From the NCBI RefSeq assembly GCF_000832305.1, contig NZ_CP010537.1, forward strand, positions 1,736,001-1,800,000: DNA of 64,000 nt, written 5' to 3'. This DNA is from Cupriavidus basilensis. Lineage in GTDB: Bacteria; Pseudomonadota; Gammaproteobacteria; Burkholderiales; Burkholderiaceae. The notes under the pieces were generated by a model. It had not been told where the DNA came from and searched no databases. It was given only the letters and a program-made list of their open reading frames with translations. Position 1 is the stretch's first letter. Every line of letters begins with the position of its first letter. This document shows, in pieces, positions 52,973-60,705 of the stretch. The position numbers and the translations under genes are program-made.

Positions 52973-54325
52973 TCAAAGGAAATGGATCTCGGAACTGACC
53001 TGCGCGCGCGGCACCAGGGCCGACCACACGCCGATGATCTCGCGCGTGCGCTCTTGGTGCGGCACGCGCTTGCCGGTGGAGGCCAGGCCGCACACGGCCA
53101 TGCTGTCGATCTCGCGGCCGACCTTGGCGGCCTGCGCGCGGGTGAGGGTGCGCGCGGCCACGCGCACGGCAATCTCGTTGGGCTCGCAGGCCGGCGCCGG
53201 GGAGGCCTCGCCGTGAATGGCGTTGACGCCGAGAAAGTCGATGCGCAGCGCTTGCGCGTCCAGCCCCGCCAGCGCGAACCGGTGCGCCAGGATGGTCTTG
53301 GCCAGCCGCGCTTTTTCCAGGCAGCCGGGGCCGGCGTAGAAGAACATGTCCTCGCCGATAAAGCCCTCCGTGCAGCCAAGCGAGACCTTGAGCGTGGGCG
53401 TGCGCGGTGATCCGCTGATGCCGCTCATGCGCACCTGGTCGGGCGCAACCTGCTCCAGTTGCGCCGTGGTGAAATCCACGACCACGTCCGGCGTGATGTA
53501 GCGGCGCGGGTCGTGCACCTCGTAGAACATCTGCTCCTTGACGGTTTGCAGGTCGATGCGCCCACCGGTGCCCGCCACCTTGGAAATCACGGCCGTGCCG
53601 CTCACGTCCACCTCGGCAATCGGGAAGGCCAGGTTCCACGGCTCGGGCACGTCCTTGTAGCCCGGGTCGCCAAAATAGCCACCGGTCACCTGCGCGCCGC
53701 ATTCCAGCAAATGCCCGATGGCGCTGCCGCGCGCGAGCAATTCGGTCTCGTCAGGTTGCCATCCGAACGCATGCATCATCGGCGCGAGAAACAGGGAAGG
53801 ATCGGCCACGCGGCCCGTCACCACGATCTGCGCACCGCATTGCAGCGCGCGCACGATCGGCTCCGCGCCCTCATACGGCTCGGCCGAGATCAGCGAGCCG
53901 CGCAGGGTGGCGATGGGCGCGCCGGTCTCCAGGATCTCCAGCGGCTGGTCGCAGATGGTGCCGGTCAGGTCGGTGGTGGTGATGGCCGCGATCTTCACGC
54001 GGGGCAGGCCGAGCTCTGCGCACAGCTGCGCGATGCGCCGCGCCGCGCCCAGTGGATTGATCCAGCCCTGGTTGCTGACGATGCGCGTGCCGTTGGCGAT
54101 GCAGTGCGGCAGCACGGCGCGCATGCGCTCGTCGAGGTAGGTGTCGTAGCCTTCGAAGGCGGGGTCGCGGCGTTTTCGCACCTGCGCGGCGCAGACGGTG
54201 GCCTCGGCCATGGTTTCGAAGCAGAGGAAATCGAGCTTGCCGTGCTGCGCGCTCAGGGCCGCGGGTTCGACGCGGTCGCCCCACCAGCCGGAGCCTGAGC
54301 CAATGCGCAGGGTCTTGGTTGCCAT
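52973..54325 (-). CDS. AtuA-family protein (acyclic terpene utilisation, DUF1446)
   Basis: A 450-residue protein. The N-terminal signature RIGSGSGWWGDRVEPA and the core LETGAPIATLRGSLISAEPYEGAEPIVRAL, GAQIVVTGRVADPSLFLAPMMHAFGW and GHLLECGAQVTGGYFGDPG are diagnostic of AtuA. The family takes part in citronellol/geranate and leucine/isovalerate breakdown, but the reaction is not known. Here it stands with a Bug receptor and its separate C-terminal domain; no carboxylase genes are near. A different carboxylic acid substrate is likely. Confidence 0.92.
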   Translation of the reverse strand: MATKTLRIGSGSGWWGDRVEPAALSAQHGKLDFLCFETMAEATVCAAQVRKRRDPAFEGYDTYLDERMRAVLPHCIANGTRIVSNQGWINPLGAARRIAQLCAELGLPRVKIAAITTTDLTGTICDQPLEILETGAPIATLRGSLISAEPYEGAEPIVRALQCGAQIVVTGRVADPSLFLAPMMHAFGWQPDETELLARGSAIGHLLECGAQVTGGYFGDPGYKDVPEPWNLAFPIAEVDVSGTAVISKVAGTGGRIDLQTVKEQMFYEVHDPRRYITPDVVVDFTTAQLEQVAPDQVRMSGISGSPRTPTLKVSLGCTEGFIGEDMFFYAGPGCLEKARLAKTILAHRFALAGLDAQALRIDFLGVNAIHGEASPAPACEPNEIAVRVAARTLTRAQAAKVGREIDSMAVCGLASTGKRVPHQERTREIIGVWSALVPRAQVSSEIHFL

Positions 54326-54366
54326 GACGGGATCCTTGGTTTGTTGTTTTGCGTGGAATCCTGGTC

Positions 54367-55353
54367 TTACTGTGCCTGGATGCCTGCGCTCTTGATCACG
54401 CGCGCCCATTTCTCGGTATCGGCGCGGATCACCGCGGCGAAGGCGGCGGGAGAGTCGCCGCCAGGCACCGCGCCAAGCTGCTCGATGCGCTGCTTGACCT
54501 CGGGCGTGGCCAGCACCTTGGCCACCGTTTGCTGCAGGCGCGCCACCAGCGCGCTCGGCGTGCCGGCAGGGGCCAGCAGGCCGAACCACGAGTTCACCAC
54601 GTAGCCGGGCAAGCCGGATTCCGCCACGGTGGGCACATCGGGCAGGATGGGCGAGCGCTGCGGGCTGGTTACCGCCAGTGCGCGCACCTTGCCGGCCTGG
54701 ATTTGCGCCAGCGCCGAGGGCAGGTTGTCGAACATGAGGTTGACCTGGCCCGCCAGCAGGTCGGTCATGGCGGGCGCCGCGCCCTTGTACGGCACGTGCT
54801 GCATCTTCACGCCGGCCATGCTGTCGAGCAATTCGCCGGACAGGTGCGGCGAGCCGCCGGTACTGGTGGAGGCGTAGTTGAGGCTGCCCGGGCGCTGCCT
54901 GGCCAGAGCGATCAGTTCGGCCACCGATTTGACCGGCAGCGTGGCGTTGGTCAGCAGCACGTTGGGCGAGTTGGCGACGAGCGTCACCGGCGCGAAGTCC
55001 TTGGCCGAGTCATACGGCATGCGCGCGTAGAGGAACTGGTTGGTGACCTGGGTGCCTAGCGTGCCCATCAGCAGCGTGTAGCCGTCCGGGGCGGCCTTGG
55101 CCACGGCCTCGGCGCCAATGTTGCCGCCGGCGCCGGGCCGGTTGTCCACTACCACGGTTTGTCCCAGCGCCTCGCCCAGCTTCTGCGCCAGCAGGCGCGC
55201 GAGGATGTCGGTGGTGCCACCGGGGGTGAAAGGCACCACCAGCCGCAGCGGCTTGGTGGGGTAGTTGTCCGCAGCTCGCGCCGGCAGCGCAAGCTGGGCG
55301 CACAGGGCGGCGCAGGCCATGGCGGCCAGGCGCAGGGTGGCACGTCGGTGCAT
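54367..55353 (-). CDS. Tripartite tricarboxylate transporter receptor (Bug/TctC family)
   Basis: A 328-residue periplasmic receptor with a signal peptide ending near ALPARAAD. The usual Bug landmarks are YPTKPLRLVVPFTPGGTTDILAR, VVVDNRPGAGGNIGAEAVAKAAPDGYTLLMG and PDVPTVAESGLPGY. It is the first gene of the minus-strand Bug-AtuA-AtuA(C) unit and presumably binds the acid that AtuA metabolises. The start at 55353 is the ATG before the signal peptide. Two palindromic operators lie 75-165 bp upstream. Confidence 0.93.
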   Translation of the reverse strand: MHRRATLRLAAMACAALCAQLALPARAADNYPTKPLRLVVPFTPGGTTDILARLLAQKLGEALGQTVVVDNRPGAGGNIGAEAVAKAAPDGYTLLMGTLGTQVTNQFLYARMPYDSAKDFAPVTLVANSPNVLLTNATLPVKSVAELIALARQRPGSLNYASTSTGGSPHLSGELLDSMAGVKMQHVPYKGAAPAMTDLLAGQVNLMFDNLPSALAQIQAGKVRALAVTSPQRSPILPDVPTVAESGLPGYVVNSWFGLLAPAGTPSALVARLQQTVAKVLATPEVKQRIEQLGAVPGGDSPAAFAAVIRADTEKWARVIKSAGIQAQ

Positions 55354-55427
55354 CGTTGTCTCCTCGCAGGCGCCGCCGTGACGGCGGTGCCCGGTGCTCA
55401 TGCCGTGTGCGCAGGTGCGCCGCAACA

Positions 55428-55515
55428 TTTCGTTGAGTGAAATCTATTTTGGATGATCTTATGCATGAGCCGGTTTGAAGGTCAAACAACGGCTAAGTAT
55501 TTTCATTGAATGAAA
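55428..55515. promoter_or_regulatory. Two matching 15-bp palindromic operators upstream of the Bug-AtuA unit
   Basis: TTTCGTTGAGTGAAA (55428-55442) and TTTCATTGAATGAAA (55501-55515) share 13 of 15 bases. Each is a dyad with TTTC/GAAA ends; the second extends to TTTTCATT/AATGAAAA, perfect over 17 bp. Centres are 73 bp apart, close to seven helical turns, which would suit a looping dimer pair. The shape is like operators of IclR- or GntR-type regulators. Confidence 0.75.
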
Positions 55516-55555
55516 ATTCGATGCATCACCAAGGCGCTCTGCGGCTCTGATCCCG

Positions 55556-55747
55556 GTGGTGCCGCGCTGGTGGCGGGCGCCTCGCGCGCATATCGCGCCG
55601 TACCACCAGGGCACGCTGCCGGCGGACCGTTTGCTGACCGGCACGCTCCGGCTCGAAGACATCAATGATGGCTTCGGCCGGCTACGCACCGGGCAGGCGA
55701 TCCGGCAGATGCTGACGATGGGGGACCAGGGTGGTGCCTGGCGGTAG
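55556..55747 (+). pseudogene. Remnant of zinc alcohol dehydrogenase C-terminus
   Basis: In one frame the DNA reads YHQGTLPADRLLTGTLRLED then INDGFGRLRTGQAIRQMLTM and a stop. This is the C-terminal end of NAD-linked zinc alcohol dehydrogenases (usual pattern: G.LP.D.L.T...L..IN.GF..L..G.A.R). The other ~300 residues are gone. The first codons (about 55556-55590) show no similarity. A dehydrogenase gene pointing toward the small exported protein must have stood here. It is probably not functional. Confidence 0.7.
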
Positions 55748-55753
55748 CTGCGC

Positions 55754-56116
55754 TCAGTACCCTTGATATCCCTGGTATTGCGGCTGCGGTGCCTGCTGAT
55801 AGTAATAGGGCGCCGGCTGCGGCGCGCATGGCACGTACGCGCGATCGTAATCCCGATAGCAGTATCCCGGCGGGGGGCCATATGCGGGCTGAGGTGGCGC
55901 GGCGACAACGACCGGCTGGCTGGCCACGGCGGTGCCGATCACGGCCAGTCCGACCAGGGCGCCGATGGCGAGCGCTACCGCACCGGCCGAACCGTCGCCG
56001 CCGTGGTAGCCGCCATCGCGGTAGCGGTCACGTGCCGAAGCGGGTCCTGCGGCGAGCAGCGCGGCGGCGACGATACCGGCGCCGATGACGCGGATGGCAC
56101 GATGAGTGTTGCGCAT
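55754..56116 (-). CDS. Small membrane/exported protein, Pro-Tyr-Gln-rich tail
   Basis: A 120-residue protein. An N-terminal signal-like segment (VIGAGIVAAALLAAGPASA), a second hydrophobic stretch (GAVALAIGALVGLAVIGTAVA) and a tail rich in Pro, Tyr and Gln (PAPYYYQQAPQPQYQGYQGY) give a plan often seen in cell-envelope proteins of unknown function. CAGGAGTCAGTC precedes the ATG at 56116. I recognise no catalytic motif. It lies seven bases beyond the alcohol dehydrogenase remnant. Confidence 0.7.
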   Translation of the reverse strand: MRNTHRAIRVIGAGIVAAALLAAGPASARDRYRDGGYHGGDGSAGAVALAIGALVGLAVIGTAVASQPVVVAAPPQPAYGPPPGYCYRDYDRAYVPCAPQPAPYYYQQAPQPQYQGYQGY

Positions 56117-56240
56117 GACTGACTCCTGGTGACGGCCAGCGAGGGCGGCTGGCCATGACGTCATCGTAGCGGTCAGGTGTCTGTGCAAGGGACTGGCGCG
56201 GTTAGCAGATGTAACGCCGATATCACCGTGATCACGCCGA

Positions 56241-56510
56241 TCAGGGTGCAGGGCGCGGCGGCGGCGATTGCGGGGCCGCAGGCGGTGCAGCGTCGGCGCC
56301 CGGGGCGGCCTGCGGCGGCGCCTTCTTGTGATGGTGCTTGTGCTTATGCTTCTTGTGGCGCGCAGGCTGGGCCGGCATGGGCGTTGCCGTGGCCCGCTCG
56401 CCCTGTGGCTGCTGCGGCTGCGGCGGTGCAAGCTGGGCGTGGGCGATGCCGCCCAGGGCAAGGGCGGCTGCCAGCGCGGCTGCCTTGAGGCTTGGAATTC
56501 CGGGTTTCAT
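56241..56510 (-). CDS. Small exported His/Lys-rich protein, 89 residues
   Basis: A signal peptide (LKAAALAAALALGGIAHAQ) is followed by a Pro/Gln-rich part, a cluster HKKHKHKHHHKK around residue 52-63 and a Pro/Ala tail. GAGGAGCATCG precedes the ATG, a strong ribosome site. The histidine-lysine cluster could bind metals or polyanions in the periplasm, but that is a guess from composition. No family recognised. Transcription unit apparently single. Confidence 0.7.
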   Translation of the reverse strand: MKPGIPSLKAAALAAALALGGIAHAQLAPPQPQQPQGERATATPMPAQPARHKKHKHKHHHKKAPPQAAPGADAAPPAAPQSPPPRPAP

Positions 56511-56637
56511 CGATGCTCCTCAAAAAATAATCCGTCACAACAGTCACAATTATCCGCACTGTTACCGTGGATGCGGTGTAGGACAAAGCCTGATTCGCGT
56601 ATCGTGCTTGCAGCTTCCTGCTTGATAACCAGGCCAC

Positions 56638-58005
56638 TCAAGCGCCGCTGCCATCATGCGACACCGGGGTCATGCCGGTGCGGGCCGCCGCCGGCGCGTT
56701 CCCGGCCTGGCCTTCATGCCGTCGGCCAAGCCACCATCCCAGCCACGCCCATCCCAGCGCCAGCGCGGCGCCGGTGCACGCCACCACGGCCGGGTGACCG
56801 GAAAGCCCATCGATGGCGGTCTTGAACCAGGCACTGACGGCATCGCCGGCGCGATAGACGGCGGTGTCGATCACATTCTTCGCCTTGTACTTGGTCTGTG
56901 CATCCACCACGGTAAACAGCATCTCCCGCCCCGGGCGCAACAAGGCGTATTCCCCCACGCGGCGCAGGATCATCGCGCCGGCCAGCACGGCGAAGGTGGG
57001 CCACAGCGCCAGCACCAGGAAGCCAGCCGCCACCGCCAGCGGCACCGCCGTGAGCAGTGAGGCCACGCCATAGCGCCTGGCGATGCGCCCCGACAGGAAC
57101 ACCTGCACCAGGATGGTCAGCGCCTGCACGATGGCATCGATGGCGCTGAACACCTGGGTCTGCTGCGTGCGGCTGGGGAAGGTCTGCGCCATCAGCCTGG
57201 CCTGCTCGAAGTAGAGGAACGTGCTGGCCGTGGCCAGCAGGATCACGAACAGGCTGATGCCAAGCAGGTAACGGGACCGCGCCACCAGTGTCAGCCCGGC
57301 CCAGAGCCCGCCCCCGATGGGCCGGGCCGGGTCTTGCGCCGGCACCGGATCGTCCGCCACCAGCATGCCCGCGCCGGCGCGCTTGCGCCAGCCGAACAGG
57401 TAGCCCACGCCGGGCAGCGTGGCCGCGAGCAGCGCTGCCGACAGCACCATCAGCCCGGTCAGGCCGATGCGCGTCACCAGCCAGCCGCCCAGCAGCGGGC
57501 CGGCCAGGCCGCCCGCGCTGGCGCCAGCGGCCAGCAAGCCGAACAGCCGGCGCGCCTGGCCGGGGCGGAACACGTCCGCCATCAGGCTCCAGGCCACCGA
57601 CACCACGAACAGGTTGAACACCGATAGCCAGACATAGAATGCGCGCGCCAGCCAGATGCTGTCCGGCGCGCCACGCGTGGCCACTGCAAAGCCCAGCAGG
57701 TTGGCAATAAAGAATGCATAGACCCAGGGCACGAAACGCCGGCGGGGCAGCCGCGCGCTGCACAAGCCATAGAACGGGATGGCCACCAGCATGACTACGA
57801 AGGTGGCGGTAAACAGCCATTGCAGGTTTTGCACGCCGCCGGCGATGCCCATGGTCTCTCGCACCGGGCGCAGCATGAAGTAGCTGGCGAACAGGCAGAA
57901 GAAGAACAGGAAGCCAGCCGCGACGGCGCCGCCTTCACCGGGCTGGATGCCAAGCCCGTGCCGGGTGGCCTGCCTGGCGTGCTCGGAGTGGATGGGGCTT
58001 GCCAT
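56638..58005 (-). CDS. NTP/NTP exchanger-like major-facilitator carrier
   Basis: A 455-residue protein with about 12 membrane helices. SYFMLRPVRETMGIAGGVQNLQWLFTATF at the start is typical of carriers related to the Npt1/Npt2 nucleotide transporters. LMADVFRPGQARRLFGLLAAGASAGGLAGPLLGG is also typical. Free-living bacteria have such homologues without known ATP transport, so the substrate is unknown. The start at 58005 follows the aldo/keto reductase stop by 7 bp, so the two are one unit. Confidence 0.82.
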   Translation of the reverse strand: MASPIHSEHARQATRHGLGIQPGEGGAVAAGFLFFFCLFASYFMLRPVRETMGIAGGVQNLQWLFTATFVVMLVAIPFYGLCSARLPRRRFVPWVYAFFIANLLGFAVATRGAPDSIWLARAFYVWLSVFNLFVVSVAWSLMADVFRPGQARRLFGLLAAGASAGGLAGPLLGGWLVTRIGLTGLMVLSAALLAATLPGVGYLFGWRKRAGAGMLVADDPVPAQDPARPIGGGLWAGLTLVARSRYLLGISLFVILLATASTFLYFEQARLMAQTFPSRTQQTQVFSAIDAIVQALTILVQVFLSGRIARRYGVASLLTAVPLAVAAGFLVLALWPTFAVLAGAMILRRVGEYALLRPGREMLFTVVDAQTKYKAKNVIDTAVYRAGDAVSAWFKTAIDGLSGHPAVVACTGAALALGWAWLGWWLGRRHEGQAGNAPAAARTGMTPVSHDGSGA

Positions 58006-58012
58006 GCCGGGT

Positions 58013-58948
58013 TCAAGCGGCCAGCAGCGCGGCAATGCGCTCGCGCTGGCGCGCATCGGGCATGCGGCCAAGGCCCGCGCCAAGGTTGTCCTGCATGTTT
58101 CGGGGCTTGGAGGTGGCGGGGATCGCCGCTGTCACCGCTGGGTGGCTGATGATGAATTTCAGGAAGATCTGGCCCCACGACGCACAGTCGATCTCGCTGG
58201 CCCAGGGCGGCAGCGGCCGGTCCTTGACGGCGCGGAACAGGCGCCCGTCCTGGAACGGGCGATTGACCAGCACGGCCACGCCGCGCTCCTGGCACAGCGG
58301 CAGCAGCGCGCGCTCGGCATTGCGTTCGGCCAGGGAATAGTTCAGCTGCACAAAATCCAGGCGTTCGCTGCGCACGATCTGCGCCAGCGCCTCATGCGCG
58401 TCCTCGCGGTAGTGGGTGATGCCGACATGGCGGGTCTTGCCCTGATCCTTCAGTTGGCGTGCAAAGCGCAGGTTGTCGCGCCAGTCGATCAGGTTGTGGA
58501 CCTGTAGCAGATCCACGGTATCGCTATGCAGGTCGCGCAGCGACTGTGTCCATTGCGCCTGCGCCGCGCCGCCGGCCGGGCTGGATATCTTGGTGGCCAG
58601 GAAGACCTTGCCGCGCGCATTGGCGTCCCGCAGCAGGTCGCCGGTGACGCCTTGCGCGCTGCCATAGCTGGGCGCGGTGTCGATCACCGAGCCGGGCGTT
58701 TGCAGCAGCAGGGCCAGGACCTCGGCCAACGGGGCGCGTTCGGCGCGTTCCGTTCCCACGTTGAAGGTGTTGGACGTACCCATGCCGATCACAGGCAGGG
58801 TGTCGTGGCCGCCGGGCAGTGCCCGGCGCAATGGCCCTGCAGCGGGCGGCGCCGCGAGCGTGCTTGCGGGCCAGGTGCCACAGGGCAGGCTAAGTGCGGC
58901 GGCAAGGCGCGCGCCGCGGCCAAGAAAACGGCGTCTATCGGATGACAT
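58013..58948 (-). CDS. Aldo/keto reductase with Tat signal
   Basis: A 311-residue aldo/keto reductase. A twin-arginine leader (SDRRRFLGRGARLAAALSL) ends near TLAAPPA, pointing to periplasmic export. The catalytic tetrad is seen: Asp and Tyr in VIDTAPSYGSAQ, Lys in FLATKIS, and His in LLQVHNL. NAD(P)H would have to be bound before Tat export. The physiological substrate is unknown. Start 58948 is the ATG at the twin-arginine leader. Confidence 0.88.
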   Translation of the reverse strand: MSSDRRRFLGRGARLAAALSLPCGTWPASTLAAPPAAGPLRRALPGGHDTLPVIGMGTSNTFNVGTERAERAPLAEVLALLLQTPGSVIDTAPSYGSAQGVTGDLLRDANARGKVFLATKISSPAGGAAQAQWTQSLRDLHSDTVDLLQVHNLIDWRDNLRFARQLKDQGKTRHVGITHYREDAHEALAQIVRSERLDFVQLNYSLAERNAERALLPLCQERGVAVLVNRPFQDGRLFRAVKDRPLPPWASEIDCASWGQIFLKFIISHPAVTAAIPATSKPRNMQDNLGAGLGRMPDARQRERIAALLAA

Positions 58949-59088
58949 GACGATCTCCTTGCTGGCGAGCCCGGATTCCGGCGGCCGGGGCTGCGGCATT
59001 TAGTCACTGCGCACCGCGCAGCGGCCCGGCTCGCTTAAGCTGTTGCCCCGGTCCGTATCATATTCTCACGAATAGGAATCCTGCCGCC

Positions 59089-59553
59089 ATGGTCGCTCTG
59101 CTGGTCGCCTGCACCTACCTCTTGCTTGCCGTCGTGCATGTTTACTGGGCGCTGGGCGGGCGCCTGGCAAAGGATGCCGCCGTTCCCCGCGTGCCGCGCA
59201 AGGTGGCCGCCGGCGACATTGCGCCACCGGCAATGGCGAGCGCGATGGTGCCCGCCTTTACGCCCTCGCGCACGGGCACGCTGCTGGTGGCCGTTGGTCT
59301 GGCGGCGGTGGCCTTGATGGTGGGGGCGCGCGCCGGGCTGGCCACGGCGCCTAGCACCGGACCGATCCTGCAATGGGCCATCGGCCTGGTCGCGCTGGCC
59401 ATGCTGGCCAGGGCGGTGGGCGATTTTCGGCTGGTTGGCTTTTTCAAGCGCATCACCGGCTCTTCGTTTGCCTGGCTGGATACGCGGGTCTATTCCCCCC
59501 TGTGCCTGGCGCTGTCCGCAGGCCTGGCGTACGTGGCGATTCTCCCGCCGTGA
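59089..59553 (+). CDS. DUF3995 membrane protein
   Basis: A 154-residue protein with four predicted membrane helices (LLVACTYLLLAVVHVYWALGG first). The cytosolic loop VGDFRLVGFFKRITGSSFAWLDTRVYSPLCLAL is characteristic of DUF3995. Function unknown. It diverges from the aldo/keto reductase gene and has a good AGGAATCC ribosome site. Confidence 0.85.
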   Translation: MVALLVACTYLLLAVVHVYWALGGRLAKDAAVPRVPRKVAAGDIAPPAMASAMVPAFTPSRTGTLLVAVGLAAVALMVGARAGLATAPSTGPILQWAIGLVALAMLARAVGDFRLVGFFKRITGSSFAWLDTRVYSPLCLALSAGLAYVAILPP

Positions 59554-59731
59554 GCGGCGCCGCATGCCTGGCAGCCGCATGCGCCGTATCGCAAGAACCC
59601 CTGATTGCAAAGTGAAGTGGCGCGTCTGACAATGCCCTGCACCTTGGGCCGGGCGCTGCCGCCACGGCCCATCCGGCGGGCCAGGCAAGCAACGAAAACG
59701 GCAAACGGCAAATGGGAAACGGGAGACCACG

Positions 59732-59842
59732 ATGCGCACCCAGGGCGCGATCATCGGCGCCGGGCCGGCAGGCCTGCTGCCAGGAGATGTCATGACAAAG
59801 CTTGGTTGCCCACCACCGCGGCCGGCGGAGGGCCTGCGATGA
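59732..59842 (+). pseudogene. Chimeric 36-codon ORF with PobA-like N-terminus, overlapping livH start
   Basis: The ATG at 59732 opens MRTQGAIIGAGPAGLL, which matches the first 16 residues of 4-hydroxybenzoate 3-monooxygenase (PobA) including its FAD-binding GxGxxG. It then runs into unrelated codons and stops at 59840-59842, so TGA overlaps the livH ATG (ATGA). The rest of pobA is absent. It is a deletion remnant now fused to the start of the transporter operon. GGGAGACC precedes its ATG, so it is probably still translated and coupled to livH. Confidence 0.75.
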
Positions 59843-60705
59843 TCGCCAGCTTCCTCGGCGTGCTGTTCGACGGGCTGGCCTATGGTTGCCTGCTGTTCCT
59901 GATCAGCGTAGGGCTGTCGGTGACCATGGGCCTGATGAATTTCGTCAACCTGGCGCACGGCGCGTTCGCCATGTTCGGCGGCTACGTCGCAGTGGTGCTG
60001 ATGACCCGGGCCGGCGTGCCCTTCCTGGCGACGCTGCCGCTAGCCTTCGTGGGGGCCGCGGCGGTGGGCTGGGTGCTGGAGCGCACCCTGTACCGGCGCC
60101 TGTACCGCGCCAGCCATCTCGACCAGGTGCTGTTCTCGATCGGGCTGACCTTCATGGCGATCGCGGGGGCCACCTACGTGTTCGGGCCGGGCCAGCAGCC
60201 GGTGGCGCTGCCCGCGGTCCTGCTCGGCCAGGTGCGCGCGGCGGGCCTGGACCTTGGCGCCTATCGCCTGTTCCTGATCGGCGTGGTGGTGGTCATCACC
60301 GTGGCGCTGGGCTGGCTGGTGGCGCGCACGCGCTTTGGCGCGCAGGTGCGCGCGGCGGTGGACAACCAGCAAGCGGCGCGCGGCCTGGGCATCAATGTGG
60401 AGCGGGTATTCAGCCTGACCTTCGCGCTTGGCTCCGGGCTGGCCGGGCTGGGCGGCGGGCTGGGCATCGACGTGCTGGGGCTCGATCCGTCGTTCCCGCT
60501 CAAGTACATGGTGTATTTCCTGCTGGTGGTGGCCGTGGGCGGCGCGGGCACCATCCGCGGCCCGCTGGTGGCGGCGCTGCTGCTGGGCGTGGCCGATGTG
60601 GCAGGCAAGTATTACGTGCCGGCGGTTGGCGCCTTTGTCATCTATGCGCTGATGGTGCTGCTGCTGGTGCTGTTCCCGGCCGGTCTCTATGGGAGGCGGG
60701 CATGA
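59839..60705 (+). CDS. livH: Branched-chain amino acid-type ABC permease, LivH
   Basis: A 288-residue membrane protein with eight or so helices. The LivH signature SVGLSVTMGLMNFVNLAHGAFAMFGGYVAV and RGLGINVERVFSLTFALGSGLAGLGGGL are seen. With LivM it forms the channel of HAAT importers, which carry amino acids, urea, amides or aromatic acids. The ATG at 59839 overlaps the upstream chimeric ORF by four bases. The gene overlaps livM by four bases too. The nearby PobA remnant hints at an aromatic acid, but this is weak. Confidence 0.93.
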   Translation: MIASFLGVLFDGLAYGCLLFLISVGLSVTMGLMNFVNLAHGAFAMFGGYVAVVLMTRAGVPFLATLPLAFVGAAAVGWVLERTLYRRLYRASHLDQVLFSIGLTFMAIAGATYVFGPGQQPVALPAVLLGQVRAAGLDLGAYRLFLIGVVVVITVALGWLVARTRFGAQVRAAVDNQQAARGLGINVERVFSLTFALGSGLAGLGGGLGIDVLGLDPSFPLKYMVYFLLVVAVGGAGTIRGPLVAALLLGVADVAGKYYVPAVGAFVIYALMVLLLVLFPAGLYGRRA

